Part shown: positions 19,787 to 28,891 of the stretch, in pieces | Layout of the letters: each line of letters starts with the position of its first letter | Position numbering within the stretch: position 1 is the stretch's first letter | Source: DATFCK01 sp963728975 | GTDB lineage: Bacteria > Verrucomicrobiota > Verrucomicrobiia > Chthoniobacterales > UBA10450 | DNA: 64,000 nt | Assembly (NCBI GenBank): GCA_963728975.1 | Contig: CAVSMF010000002.1 | Location: forward strand, 248,001 to 312,000 | Reading direction: 5' to 3' | Translations under genes and position numbers: made by a program | The notes under the pieces: generated by a model | Database searches by the model: none | What the model was told of the DNA's origin: nothing | What the model saw: the letters and a program-made list of their open reading frames with translations, nothing else

Positions 19787-21094
19787 ATGCCCGACGAAAC
19801 GCACATCCGAACGGCGGAGTTCTCGCGGTTCGGGGAGCGCGGGCATGTTGCCCGCCGTCGCCGGCATGTTGCCGGCGACCGCAGCTCGAGCATGGTTGGA
19901 AGCTTCGCGAACTTAGGTCGGGTTTCCGTCCCGTTTATCCGCCTAAACTGTCCGGCAGCATGCCGGACAGAACGGGCAACATGCCCGCGCTCCCCGAACC
20001 GCAGGAGAGCGCTGGTCTGTAATGCTGTCTGTTTTCTGCTTTTGTTGTCGAGCGTTTCCGGCGCAGAGGAGTTGCCGCGCGATTCGGCCAAGCCGCGCGA
20101 GACGTATCCGGGTCTGGACGTGCTTTACGACACGGTCCTCGCGCCTAACCGGCAAAGGCTGCGGACCATCATTACCCGACCGCATACGGTGAGCGGGAAG
20201 TTGCCGGTAATTTTCGTGGCCGGCTGGCTGAGTTGCGATTCGGTGGAGGCGCCCGAGGGAACCACCGGCGCCAGCGGCATTGTTTTCCGCCGTCTGGCCA
20301 ACCTGCCCGGTTATTGCACTTTCCGTCTTGAAAAACCGGGAGTGGGGGACAGCGAAGGAGATTGCGCCAAGACCGACTTTGATGCCGAGCTGGGCGGTTA
20401 CCGGGCCGCGTTCAAGTCGCTCGATCGGTACGATTTCATCGATAAAAACCGCGTTTATATTTTGGGGATCAGCAACGGCGGCGGCTTTGCGCCTCTTGTG
20501 CCCGAAACCGAGGCCGAACAGATCCAGGTCCGCGGTTACGCCGTGGTCGGCGGCTGGGTAAAGACCTGGTTCGAACACATGCTCGAGACCGAGCGGCGGC
20601 GGTTTACGTTGATGGGAAAATCACCGGGGGAAGTGAACGATCGGATGAAAGAAGCAGCCACCCTCTATCACGAATGGCTGATTAAGCGCAGACCGGTCTC
20701 GGACATTTTGGAAGTGGAACCGAAGCTGATGGAAATATGGCCCGAGGCCGGCGATCACGACCATCTTTATGGGCGTCCGCTCGCTTTTTACGAGCAGCTC
20801 CAGGAATTGAATTTGGCGGATGCATGGTCGCGGGTGAAGGTGCCGACGCTGGTTCTTCACGGCCAGTACGACTGGATCATGAGCCGGGAGGACCATGAAA
20901 TGATCGCAAAAATGGTCAACGCGAATAATCCGGGAGCGGCCCGTTTCGTCGAGCTGCCGGCGACCGGCCATACCTTTCAACATTATTTGAGCATGGGCGA
21001 CGCATTCCGAGGCAAGCAGGCCCCGTTCGATCCCGCGGTGATGCAGGTGCTGACCGACTGGTTCAAGGAGCGGCAGGGAACCGCGGGTAAATAG
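19787..21094 (+). CDS. Alpha/beta hydrolase with repeat-derived N-terminus
   Basis: The frame spans 435 codons, but roughly the first 72 residues are the translation of a 178-bp inverted-repeat element. A hydrophobic signal-like stretch (LVCNAVCFLLLLSSVSG) begins near residue 75, followed by the enzyme. The nucleophile elbow is GISNGG, with Asp in LHGQYDWIMS and His in ATGHTFQHY, a complete Ser-Asp-His triad. It should be an exported serine hydrolase (esterase or peptidase) of unknown substrate. No ATG lies between the element and the signal peptide; an AGGAGAG at about 20003-20009 would suit a non-ATG start near 20012. It is inserted between sucC and the VOC pair on the same strand. Confidence 0.75.
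   Translation: MPDETHIRTAEFSRFGERGHVARRRRHVAGDRSSSMVGSFANLGRVSVPFIRLNCPAACRTERATCPRSPNRRRALVCNAVCFLLLLSSVSGAEELPRDSAKPRETYPGLDVLYDTVLAPNRQRLRTIITRPHTVSGKLPVIFVAGWLSCDSVEAPEGTTGASGIVFRRLANLPGYCTFRLEKPGVGDSEGDCAKTDFDAELGGYRAAFKSLDRYDFIDKNRVYILGISNGGGFAPLVPETEAEQIQVRGYAVVGGWVKTWFEHMLETERRRFTLMGKSPGEVNDRMKEAATLYHEWLIKRRPVSDILEVEPKLMEIWPEAGDHDHLYGRPLAFYEQLQELNLADAWSRVKVPTLVLHGQYDWIMSREDHEMIAKMVNANNPGAARFVELPATGHTFQHYLSMGDAFRGKQAPFDPAVMQVLTDWFKERQGTAGK
19825..20002. repeat. 178-bp element with perfect 30-bp inverted ends (family D)
   Basis: The 30 bases at 19825-19854 are the exact reverse complement of 19973-20002, and both contain GGGGAGCGCGGGCATG. Between them are two more perfect hairpins, GTCGCCGGC-ATGTT-GCCGGCGAC and CTGTCCGGC-AGCAT-GCCGGACAG. 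The structure is MITE- or BIME-like. It lies inside the 5' part of the hydrolase reading frame. Confidence 0.92.
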
Positions 21095-21220
21095 GCCTTA
21101 TCCTTGTATGTCATCCCGAGCGAAGCGAAGAATCCCGCAGATGCACGTTAAAAACCGCGATAGAAGAAGGAATAATTCACTTTCCGTGCGACCCCTCATC
21201 TTGTTCGGGGCGAAATCAAA

Positions 21221-21604
21221 ATGAAAATCAAAGGAATCGGCTTTGTTGCAATTCCGGTTACCGATATGGCTCGGGCCCGCAAGTTTTACGAAGAAGCGCT
21301 TCGACTCAAGAGCGCGGACGAAATGGCCGGTGGCAAATGGGTCGAGTACACGATCGGCGACGATACCCTGGCAATCGCGAATGTCAGCGATAGCTGGACC
21401 CCTTCGGATCAAGGGACGGGCGCGGCATTGGAAGTGGAAGATTTCGACGAAGCAATCAAGACATTGAAAGACCGCCAAATCCGGTTCGCGGCGGAACCGT
21501 TCGAGACGCCCTGCTGCCACATGGCGGTGGTGCAGGATCCCGACGGCAACAAATTGATAATCCACAAACTGAAACCGGAAAACGAGAAAGGAACGTGTTC
21601 ATGA
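21221..21604 (+). CDS. VOC superfamily (glyoxalase-like) protein, copy 1
   Basis: A 127-residue protein with one vicinal-oxygen-chelate module. The N-terminal beta-alpha-beta (GFVAIPVTDMARARKFYEEALRL) and the C-terminal half with DPDGNKLIIHKL are clear. Function could be a small-molecule isomerase, lyase or dioxygenase; metal ligands cannot be assigned with confidence. Its stop overlaps the next VOC gene's ATG by 4 bp, so the two are translated together. It is paralogous to that neighbour and may form a heterodimer with it. Confidence 0.82.
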   Translation: MKIKGIGFVAIPVTDMARARKFYEEALRLKSADEMAGGKWVEYTIGDDTLAIANVSDSWTPSDQGTGAALEVEDFDEAIKTLKDRQIRFAAEPFETPCCHMAVVQDPDGNKLIIHKLKPENEKGTCS

Positions 21605-21960
21605 TTACGAACGAAGTGGCATTCATTGCCATCGCCGTATCCGACAAGGAGCAGGCGCGGAAATTTTACCAGGAAACGCTCGAGCTAAAACCGGCCAGGA
21701 CGCAAATGGACGGGGCGTGGGTCGAATACGATCTGGGCCCGGTCACTATCGGCGTCGGCTGTCATCCGGCCTGGAAACCGTCCCGGGAGGGAACGACGGT
21801 TGCGTTCGAGGTTGCCGATATCGACGCCGCAATCAAGAAACTCAAGGAACGCGGCGTCAGTTTCGACATTGAAAAGTCGGAGACGCCGGTGTGTTGGATG
21901 GCGCAGTTCCGCGACCCGGACGGGAACAAGTTGGTTGTGCACAAGCGAAAAACCAAATGA
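21601..21960 (+). CDS. VOC superfamily (glyoxalase-like) protein, copy 2
   Basis: A 119-residue paralogue of the preceding gene: AFIAIAVSDKEQARKFYQETLEL at the start and RDPDGNKLVVHKRK at the end. The ATG at 21601 is chosen because it forms an ATGA overlap with the upstream stop and has AAAGGA about 10 bases before it. Two adjacent half-size VOC proteins commonly arise by duplication. Substrate unknown. Transcription probably continues from copy 1. Confidence 0.82.
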   Translation: MITNEVAFIAIAVSDKEQARKFYQETLELKPARTQMDGAWVEYDLGPVTIGVGCHPAWKPSREGTTVAFEVADIDAAIKKLKERGVSFDIEKSETPVCWMAQFRDPDGNKLVVHKRKTK

Positions 21961-21990
21961 CGACCGGATTGGAAAGCGGGAATTATTAGA

Positions 21991-22175
21991 TTGAATCTGG
22001 AAACCAGGAAGCCAGGAGGGGAGCATTGCTAAGGAAAGCAGGAAAGCAGGAAATGCGGTTGTAGGGCGTCTCTGTGAGACGCCAGGGCGAGGATGGAATC
22101 GGAAGCCCGGAGGGTTGCTAAGGAACGCAGGAAAGCAGGAATTATTAGATTGAATCTGGAAACCAGGAAAGGACT
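21991..22175. repeat. Family E repeats with a family A-like hairpin
   Basis: The same GAATCTGGAAACCAGGAAG / GCTAAGGAAAGCAGGAAAGC text as at 7141-7345, again with an embedded GTAGGGCGTCTCTGTGAGAC hairpin (22061-22083). It fills the 322-base gap before sucD. No gene is seen. Confidence 0.75.
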
Positions 22176-22282
22176 AGACAGGATTAACAGGAATACGGGG
22201 CAAACATCTGGAGCATTGAAGCCTATCTCTTTTTAAAATTGTGTGAATCTGCGGGATCTGTGGACAGAAAAGATAATCTCCC

Positions 22283-23167
22283 ATGTCTGTATTAGCCGAT
22301 AAGAACACGCGACTGGTGGTGCAGGGTATTACCGGAAGCGCCGGCGGATTTCATGCCCGGCAATGCATCGAGTACGGCACCCAAGTCGTGGCCGGGGTGA
22401 CACCCGGCAAAGGGGGACAGCTTTTCGACGGGAAGGTGCCGGTTTTTGACACGGTGGCCGAGGCGCGCCGGGAAACGGGATGCAACGCTTCGATGATTTT
22501 TGTGCCGGCGCCGGCAGCGGCCGATTCGATTCTGGAAGCGGTCGATGCCGGGGTGGAACTGGTGGTCTGCATCACGGAAGGAATTCCGGTAATGGATATG
22601 ATGCGGGTGAAAGCGCTGATGGCCGGCAGCAAATCGCGGCTGATCGGGCCGAACTGCCCCGGGATCATTACGCCGGGCGCGTGCAAGATTGGGATTATGC
22701 CCGGGTACATTCACAAGCCCGGCAGAGTGGGGGTCATTTCGCGCTCAGGAACATTAACCTACGAAGCGGTGTGGCAGTTGACCTCGCGCGGCTACGGCCA
22801 ATCGACCTGTATCGGTATCGGAGGCGATCCGATCAACGGCATGTCGCACCTGGATGCGGTGCGGCTTTTTGACGGCGATCCCGGCACGGAAGCAATGATA
22901 TTGATTGGGGAAATTGGCGGTTCGGCCGAGGAAGAAGCCGCCGCCTGGATTCAGGCAAATTGCAACAAACCGGTTGCGGCCTTTATTGCCGGGATGACCG
23001 CGCCGCCCGGGCGCCGGATGGGGCATGCCGGCGCGATCGTTTCCGGAGGCAAGGGAACCGCCGCCGGAAAAGTCGAGGCCTTGAAAGCAGCTGGCATTGC
23101 GGTTGCCGATACACCTGCGACAATGGCAGATACATTGATTGAAAGAATGAAAGGCGCCGGAAAATGA
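22283..23167 (+). CDS. sucD: Succinyl-CoA ligase (ADP-forming) alpha subunit
   Basis: A 294-residue alpha subunit of normal length. The N-terminal CoA-binding Rossmann domain (VVQGITGSAGGFHARQ, about 11-26) is followed by the ligase domain. The phosphorylated His is His248 in GHAGAIVSGGKGTA. It catalyses the substrate-level phosphorylation step with SucC, whose gene lies 2.5 kb upstream on the same strand. Its stop overlaps the citrate synthase start by 4 bp (ATGA), so sucD and gltA are translationally coupled. Confidence 0.97.
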   Translation: MSVLADKNTRLVVQGITGSAGGFHARQCIEYGTQVVAGVTPGKGGQLFDGKVPVFDTVAEARRETGCNASMIFVPAPAAADSILEAVDAGVELVVCITEGIPVMDMMRVKALMAGSKSRLIGPNCPGIITPGACKIGIMPGYIHKPGRVGVISRSGTLTYEAVWQLTSRGYGQSTCIGIGGDPINGMSHLDAVRLFDGDPGTEAMILIGEIGGSAEEEAAAWIQANCNKPVAAFIAGMTAPPGRRMGHAGAIVSGGKGTAAGKVEALKAAGIAVADTPATMADTLIERMKGAGK

Positions 23168-24288
23168 TTTCACGCGGTTTGGAAGGTGTGGTTGCCAATA
23201 CCACGCGGCTCAGCGCGGTGGTGGGCGACAAAGGCCAGCTGGTTTATTGCGGTTACGACATCAATGAACTGGCCGGGAAAGTCAGTTACGAGGAAGTCGT
23301 CTATCTCCTTTGGAATAACAAGTTGCCCAACCGGGCCGAGCTCGATCGGTGCGCCGGGCAATTACGGACTCAGCGAAAGTTGCCGGATGGACTTATCGAT
23401 CTGATCAAAAAAGCGCCCAAAGACGCGGCGCCGATGGATCTGATGCGGACGGCAATCTCCATGCTCGGCCTCTACGATCCGAACATCCGAAAGGAAGCGA
23501 CCTTTGAAATTGGCAAGGAACGCGCCCGCAGTATTACCGCCAAAATTGGCGTGATCGCGGCTTATTTCCATCGGGCCCGAAACGATCAGCCATTGCCGCC
23601 GGTCCGGGAAGATTTGGGGGAAGCAGCCCATTTTCTCTATTTGATGAACGGCAAGGAGCCGTCCAAGGAAGCGGCCGACGCTCTCGACGTGGCTTTTGTT
23701 CTCCACGCGGACCATGGGATGAACGCATCGACTTTTAGCGCGCGGGTCACCATTTCCACCCTCAGCGACATGTATTCGGCCATTACCTCGGCCATCGGGA
23801 CGCTAAAAGGACCGCTCCACGGAGGCGCCAATGAAGGGGTCATTCACATGCTGGAGGAAATCGGGAGCGAAGAGAAAGTCGATGCCTACATCGAGGAACA
23901 GTTAGCCCAGAAAAAGAAAATCATGGGCATTGGTCATCGTGTTTACAAGACGCTCGATCCCCGGGCCCCTCATCTCCGTTCGATGGCGATCCGATTAAGT
24001 GAGAAGATCAACGAGCCGAAGTGGATCCGAATGAGCGAACGGATTGCCCAGATAATGAAAGAGAAGAAGAACCTGAACGCGAACGTCGACTTTTATTCGG
24101 CCACGGTTTATCATTCGTTAGGAATACCGGTCGATCTTTTTACCCCGGTGTTTGCCATCGCCCGGACCTCGGGCTGGTGCGCGCACGTTCTCGAACAACT
24201 GGAGGATAATCGCCTTTACCGCCCGCTGAGCGAGTACGTCGGCGAGCCCGCCGGCAAGAAGGTAATCCCAATCGATCAACGGCCGTAG
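23164..24288 (+). CDS. gltA: Citrate synthase
   Basis: A 374-residue citrate synthase of the short (archaeal/Gram-positive-like) type, condensing oxaloacetate and acetyl-CoA. The catalytic residues are readable: His184 in VLHADHGMN, His258 in MGIGHRVYK and Asp309 in NANVDFYSA. Methylcitrate synthase of the same subfamily cannot be excluded by sequence, but coupling to sucD by an ATGA overlap favours the TCA-cycle role. The longer type II allosteric N-terminal domain is absent. Confidence 0.92.
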   Translation: MISRGLEGVVANTTRLSAVVGDKGQLVYCGYDINELAGKVSYEEVVYLLWNNKLPNRAELDRCAGQLRTQRKLPDGLIDLIKKAPKDAAPMDLMRTAISMLGLYDPNIRKEATFEIGKERARSITAKIGVIAAYFHRARNDQPLPPVREDLGEAAHFLYLMNGKEPSKEAADALDVAFVLHADHGMNASTFSARVTISTLSDMYSAITSAIGTLKGPLHGGANEGVIHMLEEIGSEEKVDAYIEEQLAQKKKIMGIGHRVYKTLDPRAPHLRSMAIRLSEKINEPKWIRMSERIAQIMKEKKNLNANVDFYSATVYHSLGIPVDLFTPVFAIARTSGWCAHVLEQLEDNRLYRPLSEYVGEPAGKKVIPIDQRP

Positions 24289-24297
24289 GCCCAGCTG

Positions 24298-24640
24298 AGG
24301 TGGATCGGCCTCTCAGGGGGTGATGCTAAAAATCTAATCCCGAACTCTTTCGGGTCATTAATGAGCAGCTCCGCTGTGCTTGGTTAACATCGCCCTCGGA
24401 GAGGCCGATCCACCTAAAAGAAAAACCTCCTCACGCGGTCTTTGGCGTGTTTAGCGGACTCGTTTTCTGTGAGAACCATCCGCCAATCTTTCGGGTCATT
24501 AATGAGCAGCTCCGCTGCGCTTGGTTAGCATCGCCCTCGGAGAGGCCGATCCACCTAAAGAACACCATCCTCACGCGGTTTTTGGCGTGTTTAGCGGACT
24601 CATTTTCTGTGAGAACCATCCGCCAATCTGCCGGCGCGCC
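24298..24640. repeat. Family B hairpin repeats downstream of gltA (3 copies plus partial unit)
   Basis: Hairpins at 24298-24330 (forward, decayed core), 24384-24415 and 24525-24556 (reverse). The 141-bp unit between the last two matches 18019-18160 with only a few substitutions, and a third, partial unit runs to about 24630. Nothing else is seen in the gap before the protease gene's stop at 24674. Confidence 0.88.
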
Positions 24641-24673
24641 GCATCCGGGCCGGGTAGCGCCATTCCCTTGTCC

Positions 24674-25984
24674 TTATTTGCCAACCTCGCCGCAGGTTAA
24701 TTGCGCGGCTTTCCAATCCATGGCCATTCGGATCCTGGCCCGCCCGCTGGGATGATCGAAAAAGACGAATTCTTCCAAAGGGGCGGGATCGAGTTTTCGA
24801 TAGGCTCCCAACTTTAAGGCCACGCTGGCCATGCCGTCCGGCTCCCGCGCCGTGTTCAATCCGAACGCGTCCGCTTCGCGCTCGGTTATCCGAACCATCG
24901 AGTTGGTAACCGGCGTCAGAAAGAAGAACAACACGGTTATTATCAATATAAGGAGCGGCAATCCGGCCGGATCGCCAATCCCGCGTACGCTCCATCGTTC
25001 GCCCCAGCGGCGCGTCGCCCCGCCAAACAACCAGGCGGTCACGGCGAAGACGACAAGATAAAGAATACCCTGGTACATAATGAGTTTGGCGCCGTGATTG
25101 AGAACGTAATGTCCCATTTCGTGGGCCATGACCGCGCGCACTTCCGGCAAGCTGCATCGCTTGAGCAAATTGTCGTTAAGCGCAATCCGGGTTGTGCCCA
25201 GGAACCCGGCCACGTTGGCGCTGATGCGAGTGGTCTGTCGCGAGGCATCAAACACGAAAACCTGATTGACCGGAATCTGGTTTGCCCGGGCCATGGTCAG
25301 GATCGGGTCGCGAATGGACGCATTCTGCAACGGCTTGTAGCGGTTAAACAAAGGGAGGATATAAATCGGGGCAATGAAGGAGCCGATCATCATCAGAAAG
25401 ACGGCCGCTACTGTGCCCCAAATCCACCAGGACCGGGGAGCGCGTCGAAACACCGCGTAAAGAATGGTCAGGACAATCGATAAACCAATCAGGGCAACGA
25501 TCAGGGCCTTGAACTGGTCCCAGAACCAGGCGGGGAAGGTTTGGGTCGATAGACCGTACTTGTGTTCGCGGAAGAAATCCTCGTAGACCAACAAAGGGAA
25601 GTTCAGGATGCTGTTCAGGATGATAAAAGGAAACGCATAAAAGACCATCTGCAGGGATTTGAATCGGGTCAGGCGTTCCGCGAAATTCCGCAATCCGGCC
25701 GAAATGCGGGACTCGAGCAGAAAAAGCGAGATGGCGACCGCCATCAGGAAGTCCCAGAGAAGCAGCCAGTATTTGCCTTCAAAGTAAGCATCCGACTCGG
25801 CCCGCTTGGCTGCCGGAACGGTTTCGAGCCAGGCTTTGGTGGCTGAAGCTGGGTCGAATGTTTCCGGATGGTCCGGGGAGAGGAGGGCGGCGGCGGGTAC
25901 GGAAATTTTGGAGGGTTCCTCGGCCAATCCCGTCCGGGGGAGAGCTACGGCGGCGAGCAGCAAGACAAGTGAGAGACGAAACAT
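24674..25984 (-). CDS. M48 family membrane metalloprotease (Ste24/CAAX protease-like)
   Basis: A 436-residue zinc protease. A signal-like start is followed by about six membrane helices, in the arrangement of the CAAX prenyl protease 1 N-terminal domain. The zinc motif HEMGH lies at 288-292, and the third ligand is Glu in ITEREADAFGLN. FDHPSGRARIRMA near the C-terminus matches the family's final conserved Arg segment. In bacteria this group probably degrades or trims membrane proteins; prenyl-protein processing is not implied. It is a single gene flanked by family B repeats on both sides. Confidence 0.9.
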   Translation of the reverse strand: MFRLSLVLLLAAVALPRTGLAEEPSKISVPAAALLSPDHPETFDPASATKAWLETVPAAKRAESDAYFEGKYWLLLWDFLMAVAISLFLLESRISAGLRNFAERLTRFKSLQMVFYAFPFIILNSILNFPLLVYEDFFREHKYGLSTQTFPAWFWDQFKALIVALIGLSIVLTILYAVFRRAPRSWWIWGTVAAVFLMMIGSFIAPIYILPLFNRYKPLQNASIRDPILTMARANQIPVNQVFVFDASRQTTRISANVAGFLGTTRIALNDNLLKRCSLPEVRAVMAHEMGHYVLNHGAKLIMYQGILYLVVFAVTAWLFGGATRRWGERWSVRGIGDPAGLPLLILIITVLFFFLTPVTNSMVRITEREADAFGLNTAREPDGMASVALKLGAYRKLDPAPLEEFVFFDHPSGRARIRMAMDWKAAQLTCGEVGK

Positions 25985-26156
25985 GCCGAATCAATAGAAA
26001 ACTCTGCCCAAAAAGGAAAGCCCACTCTGCCGAAGCGGTATCAAGGAAGGCGGCTCGCCGGCCGCCCGGCCGCGCTTTGTAATTATCCGCGAATGACCCC
26101 GATAGACGCGAATGGAAGCACTCAGCTCACAGGCAGGGCGCAATCACGAGCGGCTG

Positions 26157-26276
26157 AGGTGGATCGGCCTCTCCGAGGGCGATGCTAAAAAATCTAACCC
26201 CGAACGCTTTCGGGGTCATTAATCAGCAGCTCCGCTGCTCTTGGGTTAACATCGCCCTCGGAGAGGCCGATCCACC
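26157..26276. repeat. Family B hairpins, inverted pair
   Basis: Forward copy at 26157-26189 and reverse copy at 26246-26276, separated by CCCCGAACGCTTTCGGGG and a GAGCAGCTCCGCTGCTC-like hairpin. The rest of the 527-base gap (25985-26511) shows no gene. Confidence 0.88.
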
Positions 26277-26511
26277 GAGACCTGGGGTCTTGCGAGCGAG
26301 CGTAGATCAACGCCCTCGCCTTCATTCTCTCCCTTCCCAAAAGGGAGAGGAGACAGCGCGGGGACGCAAAACAAATACCCTGCCTCAGGAAGGAATGAAG
26401 TGAGCGCCCGCATTTTGCCCTGCCAGCCGGGGAATTGGCTAACGCCACCGCCCAAACCGAGGCGGGTCATTAGGCTGGACGGGGCAGCCGGATTTATACA
26501 GACTGAGCTGG

Positions 26512-26871
26512 ATGAAGGCGCGGATCGCGGTTTTGTGTCTATCGGTCGTGGTCTCGGCGGCTATCTCCGGCTGGGCCGCTGGCAGTCCTGCCGAGGAGCC
26601 GTCGCCTTGCGGGCCGTACCCAAAGCTTTACAAGGACATCGTCTGGGGATGGCTGGAAAACGTCCTGGTAGACGCGGACAGCGCCAAAATCGAGTGGGAA
26701 GGCGAGCCCAAATGTGTTGATATGGGCAAAAATGGCGAACATCTTTACGGTTGGCTCGTTAGTTTCACGATTAATTCAAGGAACCGATTTGGTTCCTATA
26801 CCGGCAAACAAAAACATGGTGCGCTAATCCGCGGTGGCGCAGTAGTTAAAGGAATCGGATTCGGTTATTAA
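26512..26871 (+). CDS. Hypothetical secreted protein
   Basis: A 119-residue protein with a clear signal peptide (about 1-23, ending GWAAG). The mature part has two Cys (CGPYPKLYKDIVWGW and KCVDMG) that may form a disulfide, an aromatic-rich first half and a beta-rich second half. No family recognised. The next gene starts one base after its stop codon, so they form a unit. Confidence 0.6.
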   Translation: MKARIAVLCLSVVVSAAISGWAAGSPAEEPSPCGPYPKLYKDIVWGWLENVLVDADSAKIEWEGEPKCVDMGKNGEHLYGWLVSFTINSRNRFGSYTGKQKHGALIRGGAVVKGIGFGY

Positions 26872-26872
26872 T

Positions 26873-27334
26873 ATGAAACGTAAAAATCATGATCATCGTT
26901 CTCGGACCGGCGGCGACGGGTTAATCGTTGTAATTATCCTGCTCGCGATCGTCGGGATCGGCGCGTGGTGGCTTTATTCGCATAAGAACGCAATGGACAA
27001 GGAAGGCCGCGCTTTCGGCCGGGAAATGGTCGAGCAATTGGCGGTCCACTATAATCAGGCGTTCTTCTCCAATAATTTGAGCCCGCAAGCGCGCCTGGAT
27101 TATCCCCCCTCGCAGCAACAGTTCATCGTGTCGCAATTTCAGGAGCTTGGGGTGCCGGCTCAGCCGATTAAGATCGACGGAGAGATCGTGTGGGAATCGC
27201 AGTTCTTTGAACCGAAAGGATTGTTTACCGCGCATCTCGATTACCCGGCGCGGGGCGCCACCCTTGAAATTGCGATTTCACATCCCGTAGGAAAATGGCA
27301 GGTGGATAGCCTGGCCCTGACCATGAAGCCCTAA
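26873..27334 (+). CDS. Hypothetical single-pass membrane protein
   Basis: A 153-residue protein. A basic N-terminus (KRKNHDHRSR) precedes one membrane helix (about 18-37, LIVVIILLAIVGIGAWWLY), giving an N-in anchor with about 115 residues outside the cytoplasm. The extracytoplasmic part is mixed alpha/beta with no motif I know. Probably co-transcribed with the secreted-protein gene immediately upstream. Confidence 0.6.
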   Translation: MKRKNHDHRSRTGGDGLIVVIILLAIVGIGAWWLYSHKNAMDKEGRAFGREMVEQLAVHYNQAFFSNNLSPQARLDYPPSQQQFIVSQFQELGVPAQPIKIDGEIVWESQFFEPKGLFTAHLDYPARGATLEIAISHPVGKWQVDSLALTMKP

Positions 27335-27452
27335 CCGGAGCTGCGGGCCCGGTCAGGACCGATTGGCTGGCGTCTGAGCCAGACGGCGCTTGCCCCCCTC
27401 TCAAAGAAGGGCGGCGTTTCACAGAAACGCTCCTGCAATGCGCCTGCAAATT

Positions 27453-28076
27453 TTAGCGGCTTAATCCCAACAAACGGTCCAGCGAATCCAGGCAGAGCTG
27501 CGACCAGCTTTCGAGCGCGTCGCGCCGGGCCATCAACTCTTCCTTGCCCAGGAAAGCGAGGTTGGTGATCATCGCCTCGCGCTTTGTCACCTTCGGTTCG
27601 TTCAGATTGAAGACATGAACAATGCCAAGATGGACCTGGCCGACCTCGGTTGTATCGTCATTTAACAGCGCAACAATCCGGTCCTCGAAGGCGCTCTCGA
27701 TGTTAATTTCCTCGTTCACCTCGCGCTCGACGCCGGCCCGATAAGCCGCTTCGTCCCAGGCAAACAGCGATTCGTCTTTATCGTTCATATGGCCGCCGAT
27801 GCCGATTGAACCTTTCGCCACCAATCGCTGTTCGCCGGCTTTTTTCCCGCGGACGTAGTGCAGCACCTTTTCGCCGTGCCCAATCAAGGCGTAGGGAATG
27901 ATCTGTTTGTGGGCAGGATCGTTTTCCGCCCGGGACCGCGGGATAAAGAAATTGTTCCCGCGCGACAATATCGCTTTCAGATATTTTTCCGGCTCGAACT
28001 GAAGTCCCTGAAAACTGCCAAGCTGATCGAGCAAACTGCGTTTGATCACCAGAATATTTTCCTCGGGCGGATTCAT
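27453..28076 (-). CDS. NUDIX-like hydrolase
   Basis: A 207-residue protein. A Nudix-box-like stretch is visible around residues 92-125: GGHMNDKDE, then EREVNEEINIE, supplying the REVxEE core, although the Gly-to-Glu spacing is longer than the canonical GX5E. Related proteins are often annotated as phosphoesterases. Expected to hydrolyse a nucleoside-diphosphate-linked substrate in the cytoplasm; the substrate is unknown. It is followed downstream by no co-directional gene. The upstream gap of about 200 bases holds a GCAAGCGTCTCGCTTGC hairpin repeat. Confidence 0.7.
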   Translation of the reverse strand: MNPPEENILVIKRSLLDQLGSFQGLQFEPEKYLKAILSRGNNFFIPRSRAENDPAHKQIIPYALIGHGEKVLHYVRGKKAGEQRLVAKGSIGIGGHMNDKDESLFAWDEAAYRAGVEREVNEEINIESAFEDRIVALLNDDTTEVGQVHLGIVHVFNLNEPKVTKREAMITNLAFLGKEELMARRDALESWSQLCLDSLDRLLGLSR

Positions 28077-28279
28077 ATTGGAAACGCGAAGTTTCTAGTG
28101 TGCGAAACTACACCGCCGCGGCAAGTTGGAAAATCACCTCAACCACCCGCTTAGGTGGCGCAAGCGTCTCGCTTGCTCGCAAGCCGGAGGCTTACGCTAC
28201 TTTGATGCCCCACCGGCATATCGCTCGGAATGCCAGAAAAAGGCCTAAAATCGTAAACAGACGAACTCAAAAATCGGTT

Positions 28280-28891
28280 CTAAAACGAATAAGTTACCCC
28301 GATCTGCGGGCCGAGCAGGTTCAGGCTGGGATTGGGATCGGTCTGCCCGCCATTGGAAAGATGCTGGTAAAGCACTCCCGCGTTGATCGTCCATTGATCG
28401 TTCAGTTGATAGGAAATACCCGCTGCCGTTAAAATGTTGAACGTGAAATCCTGGCCCTGTCCGCCGGGAACATTTGTGTTGCTGTCGATCCAGCCCAGTC
28501 CCAGTCCGCCGGAAACGTACGGGCGCAATCGTCGGCCAGGCTGCACGAAGTTGTAGCGTCCGCCAAAGTTGATCCCAAAATAGTGGTTCTCGATCCCGCG
28601 AAAAATCGGTTCTGCCATTGCGCTGACGTAGAATTGATTGTAGCCGCGCAACCAATCATCCCGATCCATCACCCCCCAGCGAATGCGGGCTGTCAAAAAC
28701 TCCGCGCCAATCTCGTAGCTGTGCCGGCTGTTGATGAAGCCGAATAAATAACCGGACTCGACCGCAAACTGTATGGGCGGGGGATTCAACCCCATCCCGG
28801 CCGATTGGCTCCCGAGTTCTTCAGGTCCCGCGAACGCGTGGGAGCAGGCCACGGAAATGACGGCGGCGACGGCCAGGCAAAACAGTTTCAT
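28280..28891 (-). CDS. Acyloxyacyl hydrolase, PagL-like lipid A 3-O-deacylase
   Basis: A 203-residue outer-membrane beta-barrel candidate. A signal peptide (about 1-21) is followed by alternating amphipathic strands and a terminal aromatic (VTYSF). The PagL active site is visible as YQHLSNGG with His177 and Ser179, followed by NPSLNLLG. It should remove the 3-linked acyl chain from lipid A, changing surface immunogenicity and permeability. It is a single gene and context adds nothing. Confidence 0.8.
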   Translation of the reverse strand: MKLFCLAVAAVISVACSHAFAGPEELGSQSAGMGLNPPPIQFAVESGYLFGFINSRHSYEIGAEFLTARIRWGVMDRDDWLRGYNQFYVSAMAEPIFRGIENHYFGINFGGRYNFVQPGRRLRPYVSGGLGLGWIDSNTNVPGGQGQDFTFNILTAAGISYQLNDQWTINAGVLYQHLSNGGQTDPNPSLNLLGPQIGVTYSF

